Shown here in pieces: positions 1 to 12,036 of a stretch of DNA of 64,000 bases; the first letter of the stretch is position 1, and every line of letters begins with the position of its first letter. A program made the translations under genes and the position numbers. The notes under the pieces were generated by a model, which searched no databases, was not told the DNA's origin, and saw only the letters and a program-made list of their open reading frames with translations. Source of the stretch: Hyperoodon ampullatus (lineage: Eukaryota; Chordata; Mammalia; Artiodactyla; Ziphiidae). The DNA lies in contig OX457063.1 of assembly GCA_949752795.1 (NCBI GenBank), positions 69,711,783 to 69,775,782 of the forward strand, given 5' to 3'.

Positions 1-457
1 ACTATCAGCAAACCAGGAATAGAAGAAAGCTTCAACTTAACATAGATTGCATACCAAAAAACTATAGTAAACATCATATTTAATGGAGAAATTTTAAACT
101 TATTCCCTTTAGGAGAGGAAAGAAGACAAGATGCCAGTTTATCACTGCTACCACTCACCATAGCACTAGAGGTTCTGCCTGAAACAATAATAGTAGACAC
201 AAATATGAGGACCAGAAGAGAAGGAGCCAAAAGTGTCATTTGAGGGTAGTAGTATTACACAGAAAACTCACTAAGCAACAAGAGTTCAGCAAGCCTGCTG
301 GATAAGCACATAGAAAAATGATAACATAAAGCACAACAAATTCAAAATGGCTCCAAATCTTATACAGTATCTGTAATCTAACAGAATGAAGAATGCACAA
401 GCCTTTAATGGAAAATATTTAAAACTCTATCATAAAACAGACTTAAAAGACTGAACT

Positions 458-545
458 ATAGCAGTTGGCCCTCCATATCAGTGGATTCAACCAACCACAG
501 ATTGAAATTCCAGAAATCTCTAAAAAGCAAAACTTGAATTTGCTG
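458..545 (+). mobile_element. MER2-like DNA transposon end fragment
   Basis: The tract GCAGTTGGCCCTCCATATCA followed by GTGGATTCAACCAACCACAG resembles the terminal inverted repeat of MER2 (Tigger/pogo group). Only one end is present, abutting the Tigger1 relic to its right. Confidence 0.6.
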
Positions 546-559
546 TAATCTGGTAACTT

Positions 560-1022
560 TACACATTTACATGGTATTATTGCATTTAGCTTTACTGTGT
601 TTCGCAGATTATTGCCTTTTTAAAAAATTGAATGTTTGTGGAAACACTCTGTGGAGCAAGTCTATTAGCGCCACTTTTCCAACAGCATTTGCTCACTTTG
701 TTGTCTCTGTGCTACATTTTGGTTACTGTTACAATATTTCAAACTTTTTCATTATCATATTTGTTATAGTGATCTGTGATCAGTAATCTTTAGATTATGA
801 CTCGCTAAAGGCTCAGATGATTGGTTAGCATTTTCTCACAATAAAGTATTTTTAAATTAAGGTATATACATTGTTTTAGACATAATGCTATTGCACACTT
901 AATAGCCTACAGTGTAGTGTAAACATAACTTTAATATGCACTGGGAAACCAAAAAATTCGTGACTGACATTCACTTTATTGCAGTGGTCTGGAACTGAAC
1001 CAATAACTGAGATAGGCCTGCA
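560..1022 (+). mobile_element. Tigger1 DNA transposon, internally deleted
   Basis: The left part (to about 790) matches the Tigger1 5' end, with TTTCGCAGATTATTGCCTTT near 600 and TCTATTAGCGCCACTTTTCC at 661. The right part matches the 3' end, with GACTCGCTAAAGGCTCAGAT near 798 and TTTATTGCAGTGGTCTGGAA near 975. The transposase region between them is missing at a junction near 785-795, so this is a non-autonomous or deleted copy. Confidence 0.8.
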
Positions 1023-1437
1023 GTGAGCACCTCAACCTGCACAGCACTGGCACCAGGTGCTATGCAGAAAAAGCTATTTCTGTTTAGAGAGCCTGTCAGA
1101 ATGACTGATTAGAGAGATCCAAACAGTCAATTTCTTCTAATAAATGTCAAGGCAACTAATACCTGAATTTTTGACTCCAGAAGGCAAAAAGAATGGCGAG
1201 GACAGCAGAGGAAACCTAGGGAAGTGGCTCTCTTGGATCTGCTTGACCACAGATTAAATACACAGGAATTTCTCTTGCCAGGTACATATTCATGGCCTGA
1301 ATTACACAGAATGTTCATTAGAGTTCTGGTTAGAACCATGTTTTGCTATCCTTAAACCACCACTCATTGTAAGGGAGTCTAAAAGGAAGTTAAAGTAATT
1401 CTGAACTAGTTCCTCATGCTTAGGAATAGAAAGCAAG

Positions 1438-2475
1438 TGGGACTACATCAAACTGAAAAGCTTCCACACAGTAAACAGAGTGAAAATATAACCTCTGAAT
1501 GGAAGAAAATACTTGCAAACCATACATCTGATAAGGGGTTAATATCCACAATATAAAAGAAACTTCTACAAATCAACAGCAAAATACCACAAATAATCCA
1601 ATTAAAGAATGGGCAAAAAAGACATACAAATGGCCAAGAGATATATAAAAAGATACTCAACATCACTAATCATCAGAGAAACATAAATCAAAACCATAAT
1701 GAGATTTCACCTCACACTTGTCAGGATGGCCATTGTCAAAAAACCAAGAAAAACAAATGTTGGCAAGGATGTGTAGAAATTGGAACCCTCCTACACTGTT
1801 GGTGGGAATGTAAATTGTATAGCCACTATGGAACAGTATGGAAGTTCCTATAAAAAGTTCATTGGAACATCATTTTTAGTAGCTAAGATATGGAAATAAC
1901 CTAAGTGTACATGGATGAATGAATAGATAAAGATACATATAAAATGCACATACACACAAGGAAAACTATTCAGCCATAAAAAAAGAATGAATGAAATCTT
2001 GCCATCTGCAACAGCACGGATGGACCTTGAAAGCATTATACTAAGTGAAATAAGCCAGAGAGAGAAAGACAAGTATCGTATGATCTCACTTACATGTAGA
2101 TTCTGAAAAACGAAACAAAAAAACCAAGTTCCTAGAAACAGAGAACAGACTGATGATTGCCATAGGGGAGGATGGTTTGAAGGTGTGGGAGAAATGGGTG
2201 AAGAGAGTCAAAATCTACGAACTTTTAGCTATAAAATAAGTAGGTCATGAGGGATAAAATGTACAGCATGGTGACTATAGTTAATAATACTATATTACAT
2301 CTTTGAAGAGTAAAGTCCTCCTCACACGCACACACACACAAAATTTTGTTACTATGTGTGGTGATGGGTGAACTACTTATTTTTGGTAAGCATTTTGTAA
2401 TGTATACAAATATTGAACCATTGCATTATACACGTGATACTAATATAATACTGCATGTCAATTATAAAATAAGGA
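1438..2475 (+). mobile_element. L1 LINE 3' end (end of ORF2 and 3' UTR)
   Basis: This carries the C-terminal end of L1 ORF2 with many lesions (ATCAAACTGAAAAGCTTCCA at 1447; GGTGGGAATGTAAATTGTAT at 1800; GAATGAATGAAATCTTGCCA near 1985), then a 3' UTR with GACTATAGTTAATAATAC near 2272. It is 5' truncated. Confidence 0.85.
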
Positions 2476-5400
2476 TGAAGATCAAGAAAAAAAGAAAAAA
2501 CACAGAAAAAAGCTACACAAAAAAATTTCATAAGCTTTTCCCAATATATATGTGTCTTAGACATATATCCAAGTAAGCACCTACTGGGGAGGGTGGACTG
2601 GAGTAAAGGGAAAAAGAATAAAGGAAAGAATAAAGGGAAAAAATATAAGGGAACCACCACGGATCAACAATAATGACCATAGCCTGAAAAGCACAAGTAA
2701 CTGAAATTTGTGTACCCGAAATCAAAAAAGAATAAAACAACAGCAAGTTTTCAAATAAATACACAGTATTTTTGGATGGGAAAGTTTAGTTGAAAAGTAT
2801 GAATATGTCAGTTCTCTTAAAATGGAAAGAATTAAATTAATCTCAGATAAAAACACAATTTTTGCCTTTTGAGCATGTCTCTGTGTGTGTATTTAAAGAC
2901 TGCTTTTGTTGGGGGACAGGGAAATTCATATGCTAATATATGAAAATAGCAAAAGACATAATGAAAAGAGAAACCATGAAAGACTTGTCTTATTAAATAT
3001 TAAATCTACTTTAATCAGAAAAAAGTGTAATATTGAATTAGAAATAGAGTGGAAAAGAAAACCCAGAAATGGATGTCAGAATGTGAGAATTTAATATATG
3101 ACAAAAAAGATATTTCAATTAAGTGAGGAAAAAAAACAGTTTGACAGACAACTGACACAACCAAAATATTAATCATGGTGGTTCCCTCATGGTAGAAAAA
3201 CTTAGGGTAATTTACTTTCTTCTTTTTAACTTATTAAGTCTGCTTCACTTTCCTGCCAGTGAGCCCATATTATTTAAGTAAGCAGGAAAAACATGAAGCT
3301 ATTATTAGTCAAAAACAGAAAAGACACTTATAATGGAAGAATACCAAATGGATATTTTATAACCATTCAATTTTAAAGCAAAAGATAAAAGTTTAAAATA
3401 TTTAAATACAGGTCACAATTAAATGTCCTTCACCCCAAATTTAAAATACTAACATACTTAAAATTCACTCACAGATTTCTACATTTTCTCAACCATATGA
3501 GGATAACAGCTACCTCTCAGGACTACTGTTTTGATGAAATGAGATTGCACACATAAACTCTTCACTGAGCTTTAAGGAATTAAAAAAAAAAAAAAAAACC
3601 TTGTTGATTCCCATACCGCTGATTAAGTCCCACAAAAATTAGATTTTAAAATAAATCATTCAAATAAATTTTCAACCTTTGGCATAGAAAATAAAGGAAA
3701 AGGGTTCAACTTAGTAGATAATCTTCAAAACAGAAATAAGCATCAAAGTAGTAGGCTAAAGAAGCATAATGAAATAAATATATTCCAAAGGTACTTACTG
3801 CACCAGATGTTGCACCTAAAAAAAAAAATTTTTTTGGAACAATATTACAATGTGATAAATCATGCTCTCCTTGAGTTAACAGTGTTAAAATATTTATTCA
3901 TACTATTTTTTCCTCCTCATCCCATCACACTAAATATCCTAAGACTGTCCCATATCACCTATGTACTTGCTCTCTTTCCCACAAGAAAAACATGGATAGT
4001 GCAAAGCACTTTCAGAATTAAGTTGGCACTTTGAACTTTCAATCTGCAAACTCACTTGGGAGCTGTTTGAGAAGTATTCACACCCTTGCCTTTTCTTTCT
4101 CCTTTTCTTGCTAAATAGGTGTTTATCTTAACTAATTCCTGTTTCTCTGCTATACTGCTGAAATACAGTAATGTGTCAGAACTCTGATTCTATGCTTTAG
4201 ATTTCTGACAAGTTTAATTATCTAGGTTCCAAACATGTGCTGTACAATACAGAATCCTTTAGCCACCACATATCCCTGTTTAAACTAACATTTAAATTAA
4301 TTAAGATTAAATAAAATTTTAAAATTCAGTTCCTTCTTTGCACTAGCCACGTTTCAAGTACTCAATAATTACATGTGGCTGTGTTTACTGTATACAACAC
4401 TACAGATTACAGAACATTTCTACACTTACAGAAAGTTCTATTAGATGGTACTGTCCTAAACTACTATCAAAGCCATCTTAAGACATAAGGGGAAATCCCT
4501 ATTAGTCACAAAGTTCATATGAATAATCTTTAATTTAGGAAACTAGTAGCTTAAAACTATATGTAAAAAAAACAAGAGACTGTAAAAAGGAAATAGAACT
4601 AAGTACATATATACTGAGAACAATTAAAAAAAAAGCTAGTATGGAACATCAATAATAGAGTCAAAGCATTTAAAAGTAACTAAAAAAAACTTTAAGGTAA
4701 TTTTCCAGGATTATTTAGGGTAATAGTAACCACCTCTAGATATCTAAATAGGCTAAAATACTATTCTAAAGTATTGATATATCAGAGGTATTGATATATC
4801 AGAACATCATTACAGCTTAAATAATGAAAGCTGTGAAACATCTTAGAAAGATCAATTATGGCCCATATAAACCTCCAGGAAAGCACATAGTGCATTTTAA
4901 ACATATTTCGACCCATAATGTTCAAAAGAAAAAATGTTTTGGCATAATCATGGGACAAAGTTCAAGATGTGGAATACTAAATTATATGGAAAATCACTTA
5001 CTCATGTATAATTGAAGCATTATTATATGTTAAAGTCACACTAGTCATAATAAACACTTATTGGTAACCAGCTGAAAAAAAATATTATCACAGGGCTTAC
5101 AAACTGCAATGACTATAAGGACCAAGCAGGTACCAGAAAAATTACTGAAGTAGTCCAGAAGACTCAGAGTACATGCTAGATATCTGAAGTATGGAGTTGC
5201 TACCCATTCCACAATGTTTGCTGAGTGCAAATATGGACTCAACCAGAATTTTCCATTCAAATATTCTTTGAGTATCTACTGTGTTGAGAAAGACCACTGT
5301 AAATAATAAAAGTTCAGATCATCCAACTTTTCAAGATAAATTATATTTTTGTATAGAATGATAAATTCAATCTTTATGTAAGCCCGCAGACTTTAAATGT

Positions 5401-5652
5401 TAGCAACTAATTATAAAATTTAAAAACATCACGTGGGCCAAAGTATATCTGAAGACCAAATCTGGTCTCCGAACTCCTATATCTAAAATTATGATAATTT
5501 CTTATGGATTTCCATTTTCCACTGCTTAAAAAAAAAAAAAATCAGGAGCTGATTATAGTGCCCAAGAGACACTGTTTTATTCCTCACTATAATATGGTTG
5601 CTACTGTCCAAATTAAGTCTAATATATATATCACCATAAATGGTATACATAC

Positions 5653-5683
5653 CTGCTGCTACATCCATATTATTTACTCCTGG
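5653..5683 (-). CDS. PRPF40A: PRPF40A coding exon 4 (31-nt microexon)
   Basis: Acceptor TTTTCTTACAG and donor GTATGT bound a 31-nt exon reading P-G-V-N-N-M-D-V-A-A plus the first base of the next codon. The human protein reads the same except for Ser in place of the second Asn. The exon joins exon 3 in phase 0 and leaves in phase 1. The short length and exact fit to the expected protein make the call firm even though it is below usual ORF thresholds. The next exon, leading into the first WW domain, was not found in the window. Confidence 0.92.
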
Positions 5684-6866
5684 CTGTAAGAAAAAAAATG
5701 AAATTAGTAACATTCACCTTGCTTAAACCGTATTTTATATACGATTCTCTTAAAGCATAATCAGTCCCCTCTATGTATCAATTCTCTAGCCACTGAATCA
5801 GATTCTTGGATAAGCTTTAGTGATCTCAGTTCCCTGAGCTTGCTATAAATTGTAAAAAAATAAAAATAAAAATAAAAATTGCACTAATCTGGGCCTACTG
5901 AAGCACTTTAATCTTAAGTGTTCTATTTATATAATTATCAGTTATATAAAGATCCACAACCCTCTACCCACAATTCTAAGATCCAAAAAGCTCTGAAAAA
6001 CAAGGTTTTTTTTTTTTTTTAAGTTTGGCACCAAAACTCATCAGTGGCAAAACCTATCCTGAATGATATGAACTGTTTACAGTCTTATTTATCCCACATC
6101 AGAATGAGTATCTTTAAGTTCTGCTTTAGAAATATTGTGTTAGAAATTAAAGTGCACAGCCCAAGATCCCATGGGAAATTTTTACATAATTATTATATAC
6201 TATATGCAATGTATTACTTTATAATATAAAAAAAATTTTGAAATGTATCTGGCCCTAGGAGTTTTGGATACGACACTGCAAACCTACCCCAGTGGAGTAT
6301 GCCACATCTGTTCATTATAACTAACAAATAAATAAGTCATGTTAATTTGAATATAATAATGATTTCTATATTGCTATACCACCCAATAAGGAAGATAAGA
6401 GTATTCAAAGATTTTCTAAGTAATGTGCCACAGATGAAGTCTCATGAAATGTGGATTTCAAATGAAATCTTCTGATTTTTAAATTTAGGATCTAGTATTA
6501 AATCACATCCTATCAATTTTTAATTAGTATATGGTAAAGCAAGTGTCTGCCCTTTAAGATCAGAATGCTACAAGAGCAATAAAATGCTTCTGGCTAACGA
6601 ATTATGCTTTTTAGAATTCTAGACTTGTTTAATGTAGAATTAATTTAATAACTAAGGATGTACAACAATTATAATATAAATATAGGAAAAAATGTAAATG
6701 TCTGGCTGGATTCAAGAAACTAAAAATAACAGTCCATGTAATTCCCATCATATAGTACTTGGGAGGCCCTTAAAAAGCTAACATGATTGCCTACAAAATA
6801 CATATGTTACCTCATAGACAAAAGAAATCAAAACATCACAGAAAACAGTTACTTTCACAAGATTAC
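5684..6866 (-). other. PRPF40A: PRPF40A intron 3
   Basis: A 1.2-kb AT-rich intron between exons 3 and 4. It contains an A-rich simple repeat (AAAAT units, about 5856-5879) and a T-run at about 6006-6020. Nothing else is recognised. Confidence 0.8.
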
Positions 6867-6947
6867 CGGTAGGGCAGGCTGCATGGAAGCCTGAGACATA
6901 TGAGACATCATCATTCCAGGCATTACTGAAGACATCATTCCAGGCAT
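6867..6947 (-). CDS. PRPF40A: PRPF40A coding exon 3 (Met-rich)
   Basis: The exon is 81 nt, 27 codons, phase 0 at both ends: [11 protein letters not shown] through SMQPALP, with 9 Met. The acceptor TTCTAG directly precedes ATG; the donor is GTAATC after CCG. It continues the Met-rich low-complexity region. The product agrees with the recalled mammalian protein over its full length. It can be skipped in frame, alone or with exon 2. Confidence 0.94.
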
Positions 6948-8439
6948 CTAGAACAAAAGTAAAAAAAGATTACTATATAAGACCAAAGCACCTAATAGGA
7001 TTTTAAGAATCTATCTGGTTATCAAAACTAATATGTACAACTTAGGATTAAAACCCAGTGAATACTATACTACATGAATAGTATGCTTAGTAAGTGCTTG
7101 TTGAATGAATGAAGTATTTTTTAATGACCTATTTTAATACTTATGTCATTATTTATATGTATTGTCATAATTATTTTAATACATTTAAAAGTTTAGACTA
7201 TTGTATGTTATTTGTAACTTAAAATTTAAGACTATTAATTTCCTTTTAATTTTAACTCAACACCCATGTTTTTCTCTTCTTTGGAGCAAGGCAAAAAAAA
7301 TTTTTTCAGTGTTTCTCACCTTTGATTTTTAATACCTGATTAAATAATTTTTATAGCCATCTGGTCTTTTTAAAACTTCTAGCTCAAAGGTGCTTATAAT
7401 TCAGTGACTTTAAACAAATACATAAAAAACAGACTTTTCTAACTCAAATCATCTATGCTCTCTCTTATAAAGAAAAACTTAATAAAGCACATAAACACAT
7501 GCATATCTGGGGAAAGAATATATTAGTTTGGGGGCTTAAACTCATCTACCAATAACTGTTATCCAAATCTATGAATCAATCTTCACTACTTAGTATGAAT
7601 AAAAATCATGAAGATTAACATAAATTTCCAAAGGATTCTGATGCAATGTTCACATATATTAGTATAATCTCACATCATAACTTTAATCTTAATATGAACG
7701 AATGTAAGGAAAACGTGAAGGGAGATAAAATTATACAAAACAATCATAGGTACTGGAACAAGGTAACCAGTTATTCAACAGTTTTAAATTAAATGAACAA
7801 TCTGTGAAATAGGAACAACAAAAAAGAAATAAGCATATTGGTCAACAGGAATATACAAAGCCTACTAAAGGTAGAAAACACTTGAATACTGACGTTTATT
7901 ACTTGTTAAAGTCAACTCATGAAGCAAAACCAGGCTAAATTATCATTAAAATGAAGTAGCATGGTACTAATGGATGAAAAAAACAAAAGCCCTTTCCCAC
8001 AAAACATTCAGTAAACTGTTTAAACATCACTAAACAAGAACTTGACTAGAAGTGTGACTAGAACCTGAAATACAGGTCAAATGATAGTTTAAAAAAATAA
8101 AGTACAGAATTTGAAAGCAAAGCAGTGACAAGCCTCTACAACTCAAACTAACAGAATGAGAACTAGGCTTTTTCCCCTTCTCCCCTCAACAGATATACCC
8201 TCACAATTAATTCTGCTTTAGGCTAATAGCAAATATGTTTCAATTCTTTTAAGAACTAAGTAATTATGGGGGGAAGCATGGTGGGCAACAGAGAGAAATG
8301 GCTTGCTATTAAAATGGTCTGCATATAAAATCAAAAGCTAATAACATGTCCAAAAACTAGACTTCTAATCTAAATGGAGAACCTGGAATTTGAAAACTTA
8401 AGAGAAAAATGAATCAAAGTATTTTCTCATAAGAATTAA

Positions 8440-8700
8440 AGACTGTGGGGGGAGGGATAAACCGGCAGTATGGGATTAACAGATGTACTCTACCATACAT
8501 AAAATATATAAACAGTAAGGATTTACTGTATAGCACAGGGAACTATATTCAGTATCTTGTAATAAACTATGAGAAAGAATCCAAAAAATATAGATACATA
8601 CATATATATATGTATAACCTAATCACTTTGCTGTACACCTGAAACTAACACAATATTGTAAATCAACTATACTCCAATTAAAAGAAAAAAAAGAAAAGGA
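8440..8700 (+). mobile_element. L1 LINE 3' UTR fragment
   Basis: The block contains GTATAGCACAGGGAACTATA (about 8529), CACTTTGCTGTACACCTGAA and AACTATACTCCAATTAAAAG with an A-rich tail, the 3' end of artiodactyl/cetacean L1 elements. Confidence 0.8.
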
Positions 8701-9010
8701 AATTCCACATTAAGCAAATATCAAAACTATGGCTACAAAGACTTTGTGGCAACATGAAAAATGCTTCTGACTCCATGTTAAGAGAAAAAAGTCATAATCA
8801 AAATTGTGTGTACACTACAATTAAAAATTTTAAACACAGATGTACATACAATAAAATTTGGAATAAAATTTACCAAAAATGATAATAGTTACATTAGGGA
8901 GATGGAATATGGGTTATTTATTTTTCATTCTACTTTTCAAACTTTCTGGAATGATGTCTTTAAAACTAAACATGTAAATTAAAAGAATTGTGTGCTAAAT
9001 CTTAAAAAAA
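8701..9010 (+). mobile_element. Older L1M-like 3' fragment
   Basis: ATGTTAAGAGAAAAAAGTCA (about 8777), AATTGTGTGTACACTACAAT and an AT-rich tail resemble mammalian L1M 3' ends. Weak, old match. Confidence 0.4.
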
Positions 9011-10950
9011 AGAATTAAAGACATTTAAAAAGGGGGTAAAATCTCCATCATGCAACACAGCATTTCCACACGATAGCAGTACAAATGACTGTACAAATAA
9101 ATGTAATTTCAAATTAAAGTACTCTACTTCATAAGACAGTGATCAAAGCCCATCCAAAACCAAAGCACAAAAGAGCTTACATATAACAAATGTTTACTAG
9201 ACCAGGCAATGACACAGCAAACAATATTTGAAAATAGTTAAAGAACAGAATTTGACAGAGTTCTCTCAATTGTTCTTCCCACACTTCAAATTTTAAAACA
9301 TCTCAAAAATTTGCCTTTAGACTAGAACTCATGGCATCAGTTATATAATGAGATTTAATGTCAAATAAAAAGCTAAATTCTCCCTCTGTATCTCTGTAAA
9401 TTCTGAGGGGTAGCAACTAGTTAAGCTTGTTCAACCTGACGAAAATTGGCAAGATTCTTAAATTATGTACAACCGAATATTCTAAAAGTAAATAGATAAT
9501 TCTAAAGCAAAACTGTGATGTTATTAACATGAAACCAAAGAACAAAAATATAAATACTATGTTTTTATGAAAAGCTATTACAAGAATTTGGCCTGTTTCC
9601 CAAAGCCTGAGGAATCTTTTGTGGAAATGTTATGATTTCCATTTTTCATTAATTCTAGGATACACCTAATATGGAGATGCATGTGTCAACCCGTCTGACT
9701 GAAGTTGAATTCTTTCAGAGGATTTGTGTTGACTTCAGCCAGTCACTTGGCAGCACCATCAACCTGAGACCATTAAAAATTTCTAAGTTATTTATTTACT
9801 TGTTTTAACACCACACTGATAATGGGAATACAGGCTGCAAGTTTATGAGAGAATTGGCGTGTGGTTTAAATCCTCAGAAGTGATTTTTCCCTCCTTTTGC
9901 CCAATAAACAAAGTTGAGACATTCAAGTTACTTTGCTGTCCTTTTTTCCATAGCAGATTTACTTCTTGCTTCACACGGAGGGAATAGCCCTTTGGCATCC
10001 CAGCTTTATTCGTAGACTTCTCATTTGTTTTTTCCCACGCAGGGCACCTAATATAATGGAGTGTCTCATCAATGATGACATCTTAAATTCAATGAAAACA
10101 GGATGTTGGTTCAAAATGGTTACAGGGACAAATTCTTAACATAGTTGCTACAGTAATGCCACAATAAATTCCACAAGCCAGATCATTCTTAAAGCTACAA
10201 AGTGGTAGCTCATACTAAGCTTATTGTGAAGCACGCTATAAAATTACAATAACCTTGTAGAGCTTCATAAATTTCCATTTAAGCTACTTTGGCAAATATA
10301 TTAAGTGCTGTAATTAAGCATTTCAGTTGTTAGGAGACAGAGAAAGAATGGTTAAGGGTGAAAGACATGTATGTGAGATGTAAGCTAAATTGCCTAAAAT
10401 ATTAAACATCTAAATTTAATGGACACTTTGGCACCTTTAAAAAGTAACTCAGATATACAACTTGATATGCTTTATTCAGAGTGGCCAACGATTTGTGTGA
10501 TATGTTTCTATTTCTCTTCTTTTAATGATAAAAGTTAAATCAAGAAGAATCTCTTGAAAATTCTGAGAGTCACCCATTTGAAGAAAATTAAAAATGAGTA
10601 AAAACTAGGGAGCACCACACAATCCGCTCAGTCATTCTTAGCATCCCAGTTTAGAAAATGTCTAATGTTAGATAAAAACAAGCATGATTCATTGATCACT
10701 CTAGATATCTGAATTATAAAAAAAGGTACAGTAATAAAAGCAATCCTATCAGTGCTACAGCAAATTAGTTATACAAAATGTAAATTAGCCCAATTTTATT
10801 AGGATATGAAAACAAAAGTGTACATCTTCATGTGGGCACCTCAAAAGTTCTTTTCTTCGTAATTATTTCCTGAAGTTTTTCCTGCTGGAAAGAAATCACA
10901 ATCTAACCAATTTTTTGTCTAAATATTAACTCTTGAATTTGGTTGATTTT

Positions 10951-11155
10951 TTTTTTTTTTTTGGTGGTACGCAGGCCTCTCACTGTTGTGGCCTCTCCCG
11001 TTGCGGAGCACAGGCTCCAGACGCGCAGGCTCAGCGGCCATGGCTCACGGGCCCAGCCGCTCCGTGGCATGTGGGATCCTCCCAGACCAGGGCACGAAGG
11101 CATGTCCCCTGCATCGGCAGGCGGACTCTCAACCACTGCGCCACCAGGGAAGCCC
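10951..11155 (-). mobile_element. CHR-type tRNA-derived SINE, minus orientation
   Basis: The reverse complement begins GGGCTTCCCTGGTGGCGCAG and ends in poly-A (T-run at left). It is flanked by a 16-17-bp target-site duplication GAATTTGGTTGATTTT at 10935-10950 and 11156-11171. Confidence 0.93.
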
Positions 11156-11797
11156 GAATTTGGTTGATTTTTAAAAATCACTCTTGCTGCCAACCTGTAG
11201 CTACAAATTGATTACCTAAAAAGTTTGATTCTTGCCTTTATACTTGGTTCCTTTTAAATGTGCTAAGGTCAATTCCACAAATACACTCTACAGAGGCTAT
11301 TAACATTAAGCACACAGTGTTTAAAAACAACTATTCCCTACACCACTAACTTACCTTATAAACAAATACATAAATGAATGCAAAAAATTGTTTTTAATAA
11401 ATGCAAAAACTACATCTTTGAATGTAACTAAATATTCATTCAATTGGAAATAAATGGAAATACCTGTTTAAAGCATGTCCTTAACAACCCAAAGTGGCTG
11501 AATTTTGGGACAATCATTTAACCTTACTTCCTCTTCATCTACAGTTATATATAAACTCAAAACATGTCATTTTCTTATATAAGAAACATTTAGATAAAAA
11601 ATAGACAATATTTGCACAAACTGCTCCCACAGGGAGTAGAACCTTACCATTTAATAAGTCAACTGCCAGTATTCAAAATTATTTAGTTTGCTAAATTCTC
11701 TCAACCTGGAGACTTTATAATTCACTGAAGTATACACTATTACTTCAAATTCTAAGGAGGTGTAACATGGCATAATCTCATACTGCTATACAGGGAA

Positions 11798-12036
11798 GCA
11801 GCCTAGTACAGCTATTGAGTATACTCTGGAATCAGACTGCCAGAATTCCTACCCCAGTTGACCACTCACCAGTTATGTGATCTTGGGCAACTTTACTTAA
11901 CCCTCAATTTCCTCACCTGCAACATGGGGAAAAATAGTACTCATCTGATAGGACTGTTATAGGGATTAAATGGAATGATACATGAATACACACAGGCACT
12001 TAGAACAGTGCTCAATAAATGAAAGCTGTTTTATTA
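11798..12036 (+). mobile_element. MIR SINE
   Basis: A near full-length MIR: ATACTCTGGAATCAGACTGC, CAGTTATGTGATCTTGGGCA, CAATTTCCTCACCTGCAACA, GTGCTCAATAAATGAAAGCT in order. Confidence 0.85.

Larger units (their letters stand above)
1..5652 (-). other. PRPF40A: PRPF40A intron 4 (partial)
   Basis: AT-rich intronic DNA. It holds a MER2-like fragment, an internally deleted Tigger1 and an L1 3' end (listed separately), plus a poly-A run near 3583-3599 and a 16-bp direct repeat containing TTGATATATCAG near 4773-4803. Between about 2480 and 5652 I see no gene and no repeat that I can name. Short ORFs here are chance. Confidence 0.7.
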
